NCBI GenBank assembly: GCA_947476065.1 | Contig: CANJPG010000014.1 | Coordinates: 1 to 59,228, forward strand | DNA from: Fidelibacterota bacterium | GTDB lineage: Bacteria > Pseudomonadota > Alphaproteobacteria > Rhodospirillales > Rhodospirillaceae | Direction of reading: 5' to 3' | Length of the DNA stretch: 59,228 nucleotides | Shown here: piece after piece, positions 26,459 through 35,842 of the stretch | Position numbering within the stretch: position 1 is the stretch's first letter | Layout: each line of letters opens with the position of its first letter | Translations under genes and position numbers: made by a program | The notes under the pieces: model-generated | The model's database searches: none | The model's input: the letters and a program-made list of their open reading frames with translations, nothing else | What the model was told of the DNA's origin: nothing

Positions 26459-27493
26459 CTAGTAGGCCCGCTCGATGCAGAAGTCGATGATGTCCAGGAG
26501 CGCGGTCTTGGTGGCGCTATCGGGGAAGATGCCCAGGGCGTCGCGGGCGACAGCGCCATAGTGGCGGGCGCGATTGACGGTGTCGCCAAGGCTGTTGTGG
26601 CGCTTCATCAATTCCATGGCTTGGCCCAAGTCGTCCGGCGTCTGCTCGAGAATTTCGAGCGTGCGCTGCCAGAAGCCGCGCTCGCCTTCGTCGCCGCGGC
26701 GAAAGGCCAGGATAACCGGCAGGGTGATTTTGCCCTCGCGGAAGTCGTCGCCGACGGTCTTGCCCAGTTCCGCCTGGCGCGCCGAATAGTCGAGCACATC
26801 GTCTATCAACTGGAACGCAATACCAAGGTTAAGGCCGTAGACGCGCAAGGCTTCCTCTTCCACATCGGGCCGGTCGGCGACCACGGCGCCGATGCGCGCA
26901 GCCGCGGCAAACAGCTCGGCGGTCTTGGCCTGGATGACTTCGAGGTATTGCGCCTCGCTGGTCTCGGTGTCGTTGGAGGTCAGCAGCTGGTGCACTTCGC
27001 CTTCGGCGATCACCGACGACGCGCGCGACAGGATCTGCAGCACCTTCAGCGAGCCGTCCTCGACCATCAGCTCGAAGGCGCGACTGAACAAGAAGTCGCC
27101 CACCAGCACGCTTGATTGGTTGCCCCAAATGGCATTGGCTGAGTCTTGCCCCCGGCGCAGCGCGCTTTCATCGACCACGTCATCATGCAGCAGCGTGGCG
27201 GTGTGGATGAACTCGACACAGGTGGCCAGGCGGATGTGGCGCTCACCCGTGTAGCCGCAGAGTTTCGTGGCGGCCAGCGTCAGCACGGGCCTGAGGCGCT
27301 TGCCGCCGGCCGCGACGATGTGCCCGGCCAGCTGCGGGATCAGCGCCACCGGGCTATGCATGCGGGCGACGATGGTGCGGTTGACGGCCTTCAAGTCCTC
27401 GTCGACCAGGTCCACCAGGGCATCGAGGGCTTTGGATTTGGCGCGCTTGTTCGCCTCGAGACGGCTGGCTTCTAGATTGACGACTGTGGCCAC
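26459..27493 (-). CDS. ispB: octaprenyl/polyprenyl diphosphate synthase
   Basis: Trans-polyprenyl synthase of 344 residues that builds the side chain of ubiquinone from FPP and IPP. The first aspartate-rich motif is LLHDDVVDE, with ATCVEFIHTATLLHDD before it; the second is AFQLIDDVLDYS; GGKRLRP is the IPP-binding segment. Chain length (octa, nona or deca) cannot be fixed from sequence; alphaproteobacteria often use decaprenyl. I place the start at the GTG at 27493, giving MATVVNLE, the usual beginning in relatives; the frame reaches upstream to 27565 but that part looks non-coding. Divergent to the DUF2007-methyltransferase pair. Confidence 0.9.
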   Translation of the reverse strand: MATVVNLEASRLEANKRAKSKALDALVDLVDEDLKAVNRTIVARMHSPVALIPQLAGHIVAAGGKRLRPVLTLAATKLCGYTGERHIRLATCVEFIHTATLLHDDVVDESALRRGQDSANAIWGNQSSVLVGDFLFSRAFELMVEDGSLKVLQILSRASSVIAEGEVHQLLTSNDTETSEAQYLEVIQAKTAELFAAAARIGAVVADRPDVEEEALRVYGLNLGIAFQLIDDVLDYSARQAELGKTVGDDFREGKITLPVILAFRRGDEGERGFWQRTLEILEQTPDDLGQAMELMKRHNSLGDTVNRARHYGAVARDALGIFPDSATKTALLDIIDFCIERAY

Positions 27494-27695
27494 GACCTCA
27501 AACCCCACGACAATACGACATATCGGCGGGCCGCGATGTCCGCAGCCGGGCCTGTCCGTCCCCATGTAATCCTGGGACCAATTCTACGCCGGGCCATAAG
27601 GCTTGGGCCACCCCCTCTAAAGAGGTATTTTGACCCCACAGGCGCTCCGCGAATTGGTTCCCGGACGACCTCAAGGACACGCGGCAAGGAAAGCA

Positions 27696-27905
27696 ATGGT
27701 TGAACTCTTCCATACTCAAGACCCGGTGCTGCTGTCGGCGGTGAAGGCGGCCCTGTCCGAGGCCGACATCCCGTCCGTGGAATTCGACGGCCCCATTGCC
27801 GATATGTACGGCGCCCTGTTCCCCCGCCGCCTGATGGTGCTGGAAGACGACATCGGTGCCGCGCGCATGGTGCTGCACGGCCTGTGCCCGGAATGCCTGA
27901 AGTGA
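27696..27905 (+). CDS. DUF2007 small protein, 69 aa
   Basis: Putative small signalling protein of the DUF2007 family, with a GlnB-like fold in known members. It begins MVELFHTQDPVLLSAVKAAL and contains IPSVEFDGPIADMYGALFPR and RRLMVLEDDIGAARMVLHGL, all typical of the family. AAGGA precedes the ATG at 27696. Its end overlaps the methyltransferase start, so the two are coupled. The pairing of DUF2007 with a methyltransferase of this kind is common in alphaproteobacteria, though the reason is not known. Confidence 0.85.
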   Translation: MVELFHTQDPVLLSAVKAALSEADIPSVEFDGPIADMYGALFPRRLMVLEDDIGAARMVLHGLCPECLK

Positions 27906-28627
27906 AGGCTACGACCGATCAGCTGCTCGGCGGGCGCGTCGTCGTGCGCCAGCCCGAGGGCGGCTATCGTGCCGCCATCGATCCGGTGCTGCTGGCGGCG
28001 GCTGTTCGCGCCAAGGCCGGCCAGCGGGTGCTGGATGCCGGCTGCGGGACGGGTGCCGCGATGTTCTGCCTGGCCGCGCGATTGCCCGGGCTTTTGCTGT
28101 CGGGGCTCGAAGTCCAGCACGCTTACGCCGTACTGGCGGGCGAGGGCATCGCGCTCAATAAGCTCGCCGACACCTTTATAATAGAAGGCGACATCCTGCG
28201 CCCGCCGCCTGATATCCTGAACACCTTCGACATCGTGCTGACCAATCCGCCCTATGGCGACGCTGGTACGCCTCCGCCCGATGCCGGCCTCAAGATCGCC
28301 CACATGGAGGGCGAAGCCGATGTGGAGGACTGGATCAAGGCCTGCCTTGCGTGCCTGGCCCCGAAAGGCCGGCTGGTCATGATCCACCGCGCCGACCGCC
28401 TGTCCGAAATCCTCGCCGCGCTGCATGCGCACAACGCCGGCGATATCCGCACCCTGCCGATTTATCCCAAGGCCGGCACACCGGCGCGGCGCGTGATCAT
28501 CGACGCCGGCAAAGGCCGCCGCTCGCCCGACACATTATTGGGCGGCCTGGTCCTGCACGAGTTGGACGGCAAGTACACTGCGGCCGCTGAGGCCGTGCTG
28601 AGGGACGCGCGGGCTTTGGCGTTATAG
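27893..28627 (+). CDS. tRNA1(Val) adenine-37 N6-methyltransferase-like protein
   Basis: SAM-dependent methyltransferase of the TrmN6/YfiC family, about 244 residues. The SAM site is RVLDAGCGTGAAMFCLAARL and the amino-methylating signature is IVLTNPPYGDAG. The N-terminus LLGGRVVVRQPEGGYRAAID is highly characteristic. It would methylate N6 of A37 in tRNA-Val, or a related adenine. Possible starts are GTG 27884, ATG 27893 and GTG 27902; I use 27893, which overlaps the DUF2007 gene by 13 bases. Cytosolic. It ends 40 bases before the next small gene. Confidence 0.82.
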   Translation: MPEVKATTDQLLGGRVVVRQPEGGYRAAIDPVLLAAAVRAKAGQRVLDAGCGTGAAMFCLAARLPGLLLSGLEVQHAYAVLAGEGIALNKLADTFIIEGDILRPPPDILNTFDIVLTNPPYGDAGTPPPDAGLKIAHMEGEADVEDWIKACLACLAPKGRLVMIHRADRLSEILAALHAHNAGDIRTLPIYPKAGTPARRVIIDAGKGRRSPDTLLGGLVLHELDGKYTAAAEAVLRDARALAL

Positions 28628-28667
28628 CGGAGTGGTGTCCATTGGCTGGGCACCCTATATTCACCCC

Positions 28668-28910
28668 ATGCTCAGCCTCGTCAAAATCATCTTCACCGTC
28701 GGCGTCATCTACGCGGTGTTTTTTATCTACAAGTACCGCCGGCGCATCGCCGCCGCCCATAAACATGTGATGGACGAGAAGGCCAAGGCGGCCGCTGGTG
28801 CCGCGCCCGCGCGCAAGCCTGGCATGCCTGTCGCCCAGGATTTAGTGCCGTGCCCCAAATGCGGCTCATATATCGCCGCCGGAACCGCCTGTTCCTGCGA
28901 AAAAGCCTGA
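28668..28910 (+). CDS. small membrane protein with C-terminal zinc-ribbon motif, 80 aa
   Basis: Residues 1-22 form a membrane helix (MLSLVKIIFTVGVIYAVFFI), followed by a basic stretch, an Ala/Lys-rich linker and a C-terminal CPKCGSYIAAGTACSC, which fits a half zinc ribbon (Cys-x2-Cys-x9-Cys-x-Cys). Similar proteins, one helix plus a CPxCGxY metal knuckle, occur across proteobacteria as uncharacterised PP0621-like proteins. Start uncertain: GTG codons at 28632 and 28635 are in frame, but the ATG at 28668 begins the helix properly. Confidence 0.65.
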   Translation: MLSLVKIIFTVGVIYAVFFIYKYRRRIAAAHKHVMDEKAKAAAGAAPARKPGMPVAQDLVPCPKCGSYIAAGTACSCEKA

Positions 28911-28986
28911 TTTTCCGCGCCCTTCGGCTTGATTCTCCGCCCTCTGGCCGGTAGCTTCCGCCCCTCATCTAGGGACTGGCAGTTAC

Positions 28987-30045
28987 ATGGCGCGCGCGAA
29001 ACCCAAATCGAAGAAGAAACCCGTCAAAAAGGCGGTCAAGAAACCCGTCGCTAAAAAGCGTGCGGTGAAGAAGCCGGTTGCCAAAAAAGTCGCACCGAAG
29101 AGAGCCGCGCTCAATAAAGCGCCTGCAAAGAAGCTTGTGAAAAATGCCGCAGCGAAGCCCTTCATCGTCAAGGCCGCGCCGAAGCCCCTCGATTTCCAGT
29201 CGCTTATCCTGACGCTACAGAAATTCTGGGCCGACCAGGGCTGCGTCATTCTCCAGCCTTACGACATGGAAATGGGTGCTGGCACCTTCCACCCTGCGAC
29301 CACCTTGCGTGCGCTGGGCAAGGAGCCGTGGAGTGCGGCTTACGTTCAGCCATCGCGCCGTCCCACCGATGGCCGCTACGGCGAGAACCCCAACCGCCTG
29401 CAGCACTACTATCAGTTCCAGGTCATTATCAAACCGTCGCCGGCGGACAGTCAGGCGCTGTATCTCGAAAGTCTGAAGGCCATCGGTATCGATCCGATGG
29501 ATCATGACATCCGCTTTGTCGAAGACGACTGGGAAAGCCCCACCCTGGGCGCCTGGGGCCTCGGCTGGGAAGTCTGGTGCGACGGCATGGAGGTGACGCA
29601 GTTCACTTACTTCCAGCAGGTTGGCGGCATTGAATGTGATCCTGTCTCGGTCGAGCTCACCTACGGTCTCGAGCGCCTGGCCATGTATATCCAGGGCAAG
29701 AACAGCCTCTACGACCTCGACTTCAACGGCCGCGGCGTCACCTACGGCGATATCTTCCACCGCGCCGAAGTCGACTACTCCGCCCACAACTTCGAGCACG
29801 CCGACACCGAGATCCTGTTCCGCCGCTTCGCCGATTGCGAAAAAGAGTGCGCGGCACTGCTCGCCGCCAAACTGGCGCAGCCGGCCTATGACCAGTGCAT
29901 CAAGGCCTCGCATACCTTCAACCTGCTCGATGCACGCGGCGTCATCAGCGTCACCGAACGCGCCGCCTACATCGGCCGCGTGCGCGCGCTTGCCAAACAA
30001 TGCTGCGAAGCCTGGCTTGCGCCCAGCAACGCGAAGGCGGGGTAA
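28987..30045 (+). CDS. glyQ: glycine--tRNA ligase alpha subunit with lysine-rich N-terminal extension
   Basis: Catalytic alpha subunit of the heterotetrameric bacterial glycyl-tRNA synthetase; charges tRNA-Gly. The class II core starts at residue 68 ([20 protein letters not shown]) and is standard ([51 protein letters not shown]). Before it are 67 extra residues, nearly all Lys, Ala, Pro and Val in [15 protein letters not shown]-like repeats, resembling histone H1 or AlgP tails. Normal GlyQ is about 290-300 residues; this is 352. An alternative in-frame GTG at 29137 would remove most of the tail but has only a weak site. It is followed by glyS after five bases. Confidence 0.95.
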   Translation: MARAKPKSKKKPVKKAVKKPVAKKRAVKKPVAKKVAPKRAALNKAPAKKLVKNAAAKPFIVKAAPKPLDFQSLILTLQKFWADQGCVILQPYDMEMGAGTFHPATTLRALGKEPWSAAYVQPSRRPTDGRYGENPNRLQHYYQFQVIIKPSPADSQALYLESLKAIGIDPMDHDIRFVEDDWESPTLGAWGLGWEVWCDGMEVTQFTYFQQVGGIECDPVSVELTYGLERLAMYIQGKNSLYDLDFNGRGVTYGDIFHRAEVDYSAHNFEHADTEILFRRFADCEKECAALLAAKLAQPAYDQCIKASHTFNLLDARGVISVTERAAYIGRVRALAKQCCEAWLAPSNAKAG

Positions 30046-30050
30046 CGGCC

Positions 30051-32123
30051 ATGTCAGAGCTTCTCCTCGAAATCTTCTCTGAAGAAATCCCCGCCCGCAT
30101 GCAAAAGCAGGCGGCTGCGGACCTCGCCCGCCTTGTGGGCGATGCGCTCAAGAGCAACGGCATCGAAGCCAAGACGCTGGAAACCGCCGTCGGCCCACGC
30201 CGCTTGGTGCTGGCCGCGACCGGCCTGCCCGAGGCCCAGCCCGATACCACAGAAGAACGCAAAGGGCCGCAAGTTGGCGCGCCCGATCAGGCCATCCAGG
30301 GCTTTTTGAAAGCCGCCGGATTGAGCAGTCTCGACCAGGCCGAAAAGCGCGACATGCCCAAGGGCGTGTTCTATTTCGCCGTCAGCAAAAAGCCCGGCCG
30401 TCCCACCGCCGACGTGGTGAAGGATATTGTCGAGACCGCCATGGCGCAGCTGCCGTGGCCAAAGTCCATGCGCTGGGCCAGCAACCCCACGCGTTGGGTG
30501 CGTCCGTTGCATGGGATCATTTGCGTGCTCGACGGTAAGGTCGTGCCGGTGCAGTTCGGCGGCATCACCGCCGCCGCCACGACGCGCGGGCATCGTTTCT
30601 TGGCACCCGGTTTCATCGCGGTGAAAAACTTCGCCGACTACAAAGTCAAGCTGGCTAAGGCCTACGTTCTGGTCGATCCCGCCGAGCGCAGCGCCATCAT
30701 CACATCGACGCTGGCCAAACTGGCCGCCGCCGAAGGCCTGACAGTGAAGGACGATCCGGGTCTGGTCGCCGAAGTCACCGGCCTGGTCGAATGGCCCGTG
30801 CCGCTGCTCGGCACCATCGACGCCCAGTACATGGACGTGCCCGCCGAAGTGCTCACCTCGGCCATGCGCAAGCACCAGAAGTATTTCGCCCTGACCACCA
30901 AGGACGGCAAGCTCTCCAATCGTTTCGGCGTCGTCGCCAACATGGCCACCGCCGATAAGGGCAAGGCGATCATCGCCGGCAACGAGAAAGTGCTGCGCCC
31001 GCGCCTGTCCGACGCCAAGTTCTTCTGGGACCAGGACAAGAAGAAGTCGCTTGAAAGCCGCGTGCCCAAGCTGGACGAGCGCGTGTTCCAGGCCAAGCTC
31101 GGCACTGTGCGCGCCAAAGTCGACCGTATCGTGGCCTTGGCCGCCTTCCTCGCCAAGCCCGTCGGCGCCGATGTCGAAGCCGCGCGCCAGGCAGCCCTGT
31201 TGTGCAAGGCCGATCTGTCGACCGAAATGGTCGGCGAATTTCCCGACCTACAGGGCATCATGGGCCGCTACTACGCGCTGCATGACAATGAAACGGCGGA
31301 CGTCGCAACGGCCATCGCCGAGCATTATTCGCCGCTGGGCCCCGCGGACTCCTGTCCGTCTGCCCCTGTCAGCATCGCGGTCTCGCTCGCCGACAAAATC
31401 GACAGCCTGATGGGCTTCTTCGCCATCAACGAAAAGCCCACGGGTTCGAAAGATCCTTACGCGCTTCGTCGCGCAGCACTTGGCATCATCCGCATCATTC
31501 TCGAGAATAAGCTGCGCCTCCCGCTGCTGCCGGCTTTCGAATATGCCCTCGGCAGTTATGATGGCCTGGTGACGGACATCAACCGCGAGAAGATCGCCAT
31601 CGAAGTCCTCGACTTCTTCGCCGACCGCCTCAAAGCGTACTTGCGCGACAAGGGCGTGCGTCACGATCTGGTCACGGCTGTGTTTGCCCTGGGCAACGAA
31701 GACGACCTCGTGCGTCTGATGGCGCGGGTTGAGGCGCTGTCCGATTTCGTGAAAAGCGATGACGGCGCAAACCTGCTGGCCGCACAGCGCCGCGCGACCA
31801 ATATCGTCCGTGCCGAAGCCAAGAGCGGCACCACATTGTTGGTCGGCGACATCATCACCGCCGATCTGGGGGCGCCGGAGGCCGAAGCGCTGTACACGGC
31901 CACCATGGCGGTCGAAGCCACCGCCGACGCGGCGCTGGTGACCGAAGACTTCAGTGCCGCCATGGGCGCTTTGGCCACCTTACGTAAGCCCGTCGATTCG
32001 TTTTTCGACAAGGTGAAAGTGAACGCCGACGATCCAGCCCAGCGTACGGCCCGCCTGAGACTGCTGGCGCGCATCGATCGGGCCATCAACAAGGTCGCCG
32101 ATTTCTCCAAAATCGAAGGCTAA
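30051..32123 (+). CDS. glyS: glycine--tRNA ligase beta subunit
   Basis: Beta subunit of 690 residues, needed for tRNA-Gly recognition. It begins [20 protein letters not shown], the expected N-terminus, continues with [20 protein letters not shown], the HD-like region ([55 protein letters not shown]) and the C-terminal anticodon-binding domain. Residue count and order match other members. It starts five bases after glyQ and is co-transcribed with it. A weak hairpin follows; the next gene lies 148 bases away. Confidence 0.95.
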   Translation: MSELLLEIFSEEIPARMQKQAAADLARLVGDALKSNGIEAKTLETAVGPRRLVLAATGLPEAQPDTTEERKGPQVGAPDQAIQGFLKAAGLSSLDQAEKRDMPKGVFYFAVSKKPGRPTADVVKDIVETAMAQLPWPKSMRWASNPTRWVRPLHGIICVLDGKVVPVQFGGITAAATTRGHRFLAPGFIAVKNFADYKVKLAKAYVLVDPAERSAIITSTLAKLAAAEGLTVKDDPGLVAEVTGLVEWPVPLLGTIDAQYMDVPAEVLTSAMRKHQKYFALTTKDGKLSNRFGVVANMATADKGKAIIAGNEKVLRPRLSDAKFFWDQDKKKSLESRVPKLDERVFQAKLGTVRAKVDRIVALAAFLAKPVGADVEAARQAALLCKADLSTEMVGEFPDLQGIMGRYYALHDNETADVATAIAEHYSPLGPADSCPSAPVSIAVSLADKIDSLMGFFAINEKPTGSKDPYALRRAALGIIRIILENKLRLPLLPAFEYALGSYDGLVTDINREKIAIEVLDFFADRLKAYLRDKGVRHDLVTAVFALGNEDDLVRLMARVEALSDFVKSDDGANLLAAQRRATNIVRAEAKSGTTLLVGDIITADLGAPEAEALYTATMAVEATADAALVTEDFSAAMGALATLRKPVDSFFDKVKVNADDPAQRTARLRLLARIDRAINKVADFSKIEG

Positions 32124-32146
32124 ATCCTTAAATTTCAATGGGATGT

Positions 32147-32171
32147 CGAAGAAGGGAAAGAGCCCTCTTCG
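32147..32171 (+). terminator. weak hairpin after glyS
   Basis: CGAAGAAGGG (32147-32156) pairs with CCCTCTTCG (32163-32171), with one bulged base, round a six-base loop. There is no good T-run, so termination would be partial or Rho-assisted. It separates glyS from ppdK. Confidence 0.35.
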
Positions 32172-32231
32172 CACACGCAACTTTTGCCCGAATTGGGGGT
32201 TGTAAGCATATATTTTTCCGCCTATTCAAGA

Positions 32232-32272
32232 TGACCTTACATCACATCCCCTGCAAAGGTGAGCTTACATCA
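32232..32272 (+). promoter_or_regulatory. paired 13-bp direct repeats over the ppdK start codon
   Basis: Two copies of TGASCTTACATCA (S = C or G) lie at 32232-32244 and 32260-32272, 28 bases apart start to start. The second copy contains the A of the ATG start. The ribosome binding site AAAGGTGAG (32255-32263) runs into the second copy. An inverted copy of the core (TGTAAGC, 32201-32207) lies further upstream. Binding here by a repressor, perhaps the fused helix-turn-helix of PpdK itself, would block both RNA polymerase passage and ribosome access. Confidence 0.5.
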
Positions 32273-35187
32273 TGCGCGACAATGCCCTTGAGCGAGCCAT
32301 CACGGAAGCCGGCGGCACTGCGGCCCTGGCCCGCACCATTAATGTAACGCCCCAGGCCATCAGTCAGTGGGACCGGGTGCCCGCCGAGCGGGCCGTGGCG
32401 GTGGAACAGGCTACCGGCGGCAAGGTCACTCGCCAGGAACTCCGTCCGGATCTTTACCCCTCCGACGCTGCCCCGGGCAGCAAAGCCCTATCCCCGGCCG
32501 CCGATGGCAAATGGGTCTACACCTTTGGCGCCGGCAAGGCCGAGGGCGCAGCCTCTATGAAGAACCTGTTGGGCGGCAAGGGCGCCAACCTCGCGGAAAT
32601 GAGCGCCATCGGCGTTTCGGTCCCGCCGGGCTTCACCATCAGCACCGACGTCTGCACCTACTATTACGCCAACGGCAAACAATACCCGGCCAACCTCAAA
32701 GCCCAGGTCGAGCAGGGTATCGCCAATATCGAGAATCACATCGGCGCCAAATTCGGCGACGTGAATAATCCGCTGCTGGTGTCGGTGCGCTCGGGTGCCC
32801 GCGCCTCCATGCCCGGGATGATGGATACGATTTTGAATCTCGGCCTGACCGATGCCACCGTCGAGGGCCTGGCCCGGCAGTCGGGCGACGCGCGTTTTGC
32901 CTACGACAGCTACCGCCGCTTCATCCAGATGTATTCCAGCGTCGTCCTCAACATGGACCACTACGACTTCGAGCAACTGCTCGATCTCGCCAAGGAGGAC
33001 CGCGGCATTACAATGGACACGCAGCTGACGGCGGCTGACCTGAAAGCCCTCGTGGAAAGCTACAAGAAGCGTATCGAAGAGGAACTCGGCGCGCCCTTTC
33101 CGCAAGATGTGCACGAGCAGCTGTGGGGCGCCGTCGGCGCCGTCTTCGGCAGCTGGATGAACACCCGCGCCATCACCTATCGCAAGCTGCACGAAATCCC
33201 CGACGCCTGGGGCACCGCCGTTAACGTGCAGTCGATGGTCTTCGGCAACATGGGCGAGGACTGTGCGACTGGCGTGTGTTTCTCACGCGACCCCTCCACC
33301 GGCGCCAATGTGTTCTACGGCGAATATCTGGTGAACGCCCAAGGCGAGGACGTCGTCGCCGGCATCCGCACGCCCCAGCAGATCACGATTCAAGGCAAGG
33401 ACGCCCAGGGCTCCAAGCTGCCGGCCATGGAAGAAAGCATGCCCGCGCTGTTCAAGGAGCTTGTGGACACGCGCAACCGCCTCGAGAAGCACTACGCGGA
33501 CATGCAGGATATGGAGTTCACCATCCAGAAGGGCAAGCTCTGGATGCTGCAGACCCGCAACGGCAAACGCACCGCCCAGGCCGGCTTCAAGATCGCCGTC
33601 GATATGGCCAGCGAAGGGTTGATTTCGGAAGAAGAGGCCGTGCGCCGCATCGATCCCGCACAGCTGGATCAGCTGCTGCACCCGATGCTTGATCCGAAAG
33701 CGCCGCGCCAGTTGCTGTCGCGCGGGTTGCCCGCATCACCGGGTGCCGCTTCGGGCAAAATCGTCTTTACCGCTGAAGATGCGGAAGACTGGGTCCGCCG
33801 CGGCGAGAAGGTCATCCTCGTGCGCCGCGAGACCAGCCCCGAGGACATCGGCGGCATGCATGTCTCCCAGGGCATCCTCACCACGCGCGGCGGCATGACC
33901 AGCCACGCGGCGGTCGTCGCGCGCGGTATGGGCACGCCCTGCGTCTGCGGCGCCGGCGACATCAACGTCGACGCCAAGGCCAAGACCGCCCGCGTGCGCG
34001 ACAAGATCCTGCTCGAAGGCGATATCATCACTCTCGACGGCGCCACCGGAGAAGTGTTCCTGGGCAAGGTCGCCACCATTCGGCCCGCGCTGACCGGCGA
34101 TTTCGCCACGCTGATGGGTTGGGTCGATAAGATCCGCCGTCTCAGGGTCCGCGCCAACGCCGAAACGCCGTTGGATGCCGAGACCGCGCGCAAGTTCGGC
34201 GCCGAGGGGATTGGCTTGTGCCGCACCGAGCACATGTTCTTCGATCCGGCACGCATCCTGACCATGCGCCAGATGATCCTGGCCAAGGACACCGGCGGCC
34301 GCAAAGCCGCGCTCGACAAGCTGCTGCCCTTCCAGCGCGGCGACTTCATCAAGCTGTTCACCATCATGGACGGCCTGCCGGTCACGATCCGTCTGCTCGA
34401 TCCGCCGCTGCACGAGTTCCTGCCCCACACCGATGCCGAGATCAAAGAAGTCGCCGAAGGTGCGTCGGTTTCGGAAGAGTCGGTGCGCGAGGCGCTGGTC
34501 CGGCTTCACGAAAGCAATCCCATGCTAGGCCATCGCGGCGTGCGCCTGGGTGTCTCGCATCCCGAAATCTACGAGATGCAGGCTAGAGCCATCTTCGAGG
34601 CCGCCGTTGCCGTCGCCAAGCAGGGCAAAAAAGTCATCCCGGAAGTGATGATCCCGCTGGTGGGCAATCGTCTTGAACTCGACATGATGAAAAAGGTCGT
34701 CGATGTCGTGGCCCAAGAGGTCTTTGCCGCTGCCGGCGTCACGATTGAATATATGGTCGGCACCATGATCGAGCTGCCGCGTGCGGCCGTGCAGGCGGGC
34801 GACATCGCCACCACTGCCGAGTTCTTCTCTTTCGGCACCAACGACCTGACGCAGATGACGCTCGGGTTGTCGCGTGACGACTGCGCCAACCTGATCGAGA
34901 TTTACAAACAGAAGGGCATTTTCGAAAAAGACCCCTTCGCCAGCCTCGATCAGGATGGCGTCGGGCAGTTCATTCTCATGGCGGCCGAACGCGGCCGTGC
35001 CGTGCGCAAAAACCTCAAGCTGGGTGTTTGCGGCGAGCACGGCGGCGATCCGGACTCTATAGCCTTCTTCCACCGCGCCGGGCTGGATTACGTATCCTGT
35101 TCGCCCTACCGTGTGCCTGTCGCCCGCCTCGCCGCCGCCCAGGCCGCGCTGGCGGAGAAGGGCGGCAAGGCCCAGAGCCTGAATTAG
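32272..35187 (+). CDS. ppdK: pyruvate phosphate dikinase fused to an N-terminal Cro/YdaS-like HTH domain
   Basis: Enzyme of 971 residues that interconverts pyruvate, ATP and phosphate with PEP, AMP and PPi. Residues 1-63 are a helix-turn-helix of the YdaS/Cro type: AITEAGGTAALARTINVTPQ, AISQWDRVPAERAVAVEQAT, ending RQELRPDLYP. After a 16-residue linker the dikinase begins at residue 80 (KWVYTFGAGKAEG) and is complete: ATP-grasp half, catalytic His545 in GGMTSHAAVVARG (with regulatory Thr543 before it), and Cys920 in GVCGEHGGDP. No ATG, GTG or TTG lies in frame between the two parts, so the enzyme cannot start alone. Normal bacterial PPDK is about 880-900 residues. tspO follows after ten bases. 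Confidence 0.93.
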   Translation: MRDNALERAITEAGGTAALARTINVTPQAISQWDRVPAERAVAVEQATGGKVTRQELRPDLYPSDAAPGSKALSPAADGKWVYTFGAGKAEGAASMKNLLGGKGANLAEMSAIGVSVPPGFTISTDVCTYYYANGKQYPANLKAQVEQGIANIENHIGAKFGDVNNPLLVSVRSGARASMPGMMDTILNLGLTDATVEGLARQSGDARFAYDSYRRFIQMYSSVVLNMDHYDFEQLLDLAKEDRGITMDTQLTAADLKALVESYKKRIEEELGAPFPQDVHEQLWGAVGAVFGSWMNTRAITYRKLHEIPDAWGTAVNVQSMVFGNMGEDCATGVCFSRDPSTGANVFYGEYLVNAQGEDVVAGIRTPQQITIQGKDAQGSKLPAMEESMPALFKELVDTRNRLEKHYADMQDMEFTIQKGKLWMLQTRNGKRTAQAGFKIAVDMASEGLISEEEAVRRIDPAQLDQLLHPMLDPKAPRQLLSRGLPASPGAASGKIVFTAEDAEDWVRRGEKVILVRRETSPEDIGGMHVSQGILTTRGGMTSHAAVVARGMGTPCVCGAGDINVDAKAKTARVRDKILLEGDIITLDGATGEVFLGKVATIRPALTGDFATLMGWVDKIRRLRVRANAETPLDAETARKFGAEGIGLCRTEHMFFDPARILTMRQMILAKDTGGRKAALDKLLPFQRGDFIKLFTIMDGLPVTIRLLDPPLHEFLPHTDAEIKEVAEGASVSEESVREALVRLHESNPMLGHRGVRLGVSHPEIYEMQARAIFEAAVAVAKQGKKVIPEVMIPLVGNRLELDMMKKVVDVVAQEVFAAAGVTIEYMVGTMIELPRAAVQAGDIATTAEFFSFGTNDLTQMTLGLSRDDCANLIEIYKQKGIFEKDPFASLDQDGVGQFILMAAERGRAVRKNLKLGVCGEHGGDPDSIAFFHRAGLDYVSCSPYRVPVARLAAAQAALAEKGGKAQSLN

Positions 35188-35197
35188 GACCATCCAA

Positions 35198-35680
35198 ATG
35201 AACCCGGCAATGCGCCGCAGTCTCGGCTTTTTTGTTTTGGCTGTTGCCAGCGTTGCCGCGGTTTCCGCGGCGGCTCAGCTGGCGACCTTTCCCAATCTGG
35301 CGCCGTGGTACGAAAGCCTCAACAAGCCCGCGTTCAATCCGCCGAACTGGATCTTCGGGCCGGTTTGGACGGCGCTTTATGTACTGATGGCCTTTGCAGT
35401 CTGGCGCATCTTTCGCCTGCCGCCGTCGCCTGAGCGCACCACTGCCATTGTGCTGTTCTATGCCCAGCTTCTGGTGAACGGCGCCTGGTCGTGGATGTTT
35501 TTCGGCGCCAACAACCCGCTGCTGGGCCTGGCCAACATCCTGCCCCAGCTGGTCGTGATCGTCGCGACCGCCGTAGCCTTCCGCCGGCTCGATCGCGTTG
35601 CCGGCTTCTGCCTGTTCCCGCTGATCGCCTGGGTGACCTTCGCCAGCCTGCTCAACTTTGAAATCTGGCGCCTGAATTAG
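35198..35680 (+). CDS. tspO: TspO/MBR family tryptophan-rich sensory protein
   Basis: Integral membrane protein of 160 residues with five predicted helices. Conserved family motifs are present: WYESLNKPAFNPPNWIFGPV, WTALYVLMAFAVW and the Trp/Asn-rich AQLLVNGAWSWMFFGANNPL. TspO binds porphyrins and related compounds and regulates tetrapyrrole or stress responses in Rhodobacter. It starts ten bases after ppdK, so it is probably translated from the same transcript; this pairing is unusual and may reflect shared stress control. Confidence 0.93.
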   Translation: MNPAMRRSLGFFVLAVASVAAVSAAAQLATFPNLAPWYESLNKPAFNPPNWIFGPVWTALYVLMAFAVWRIFRLPPSPERTTAIVLFYAQLLVNGAWSWMFFGANNPLLGLANILPQLVVIVATAVAFRRLDRVAGFCLFPLIAWVTFASLLNFEIWRLN

Positions 35681-35842
35681 ACACTTTGTATTTTGGCCGA
35701 CTGCTGTTTAGCGCGCGATCCTAGAGTCCGACCCCGAATGGCTTCCGGTGCTGCCCGCCGTATCCACAATGGTACCGGTCAGCGCCACCGCACCCTGCGT
35801 TTTGCATTTGGTTCGGCGGTCTCATCAGCGGCTATCGGCCGA

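Noticed and set aside
32147-32271. A riboswitch or T-box leader before ppdK or after glyS
   Set aside because: Only a weak hairpin is present and there is no conserved T-box or glycine-aptamer core in the 148 bases.
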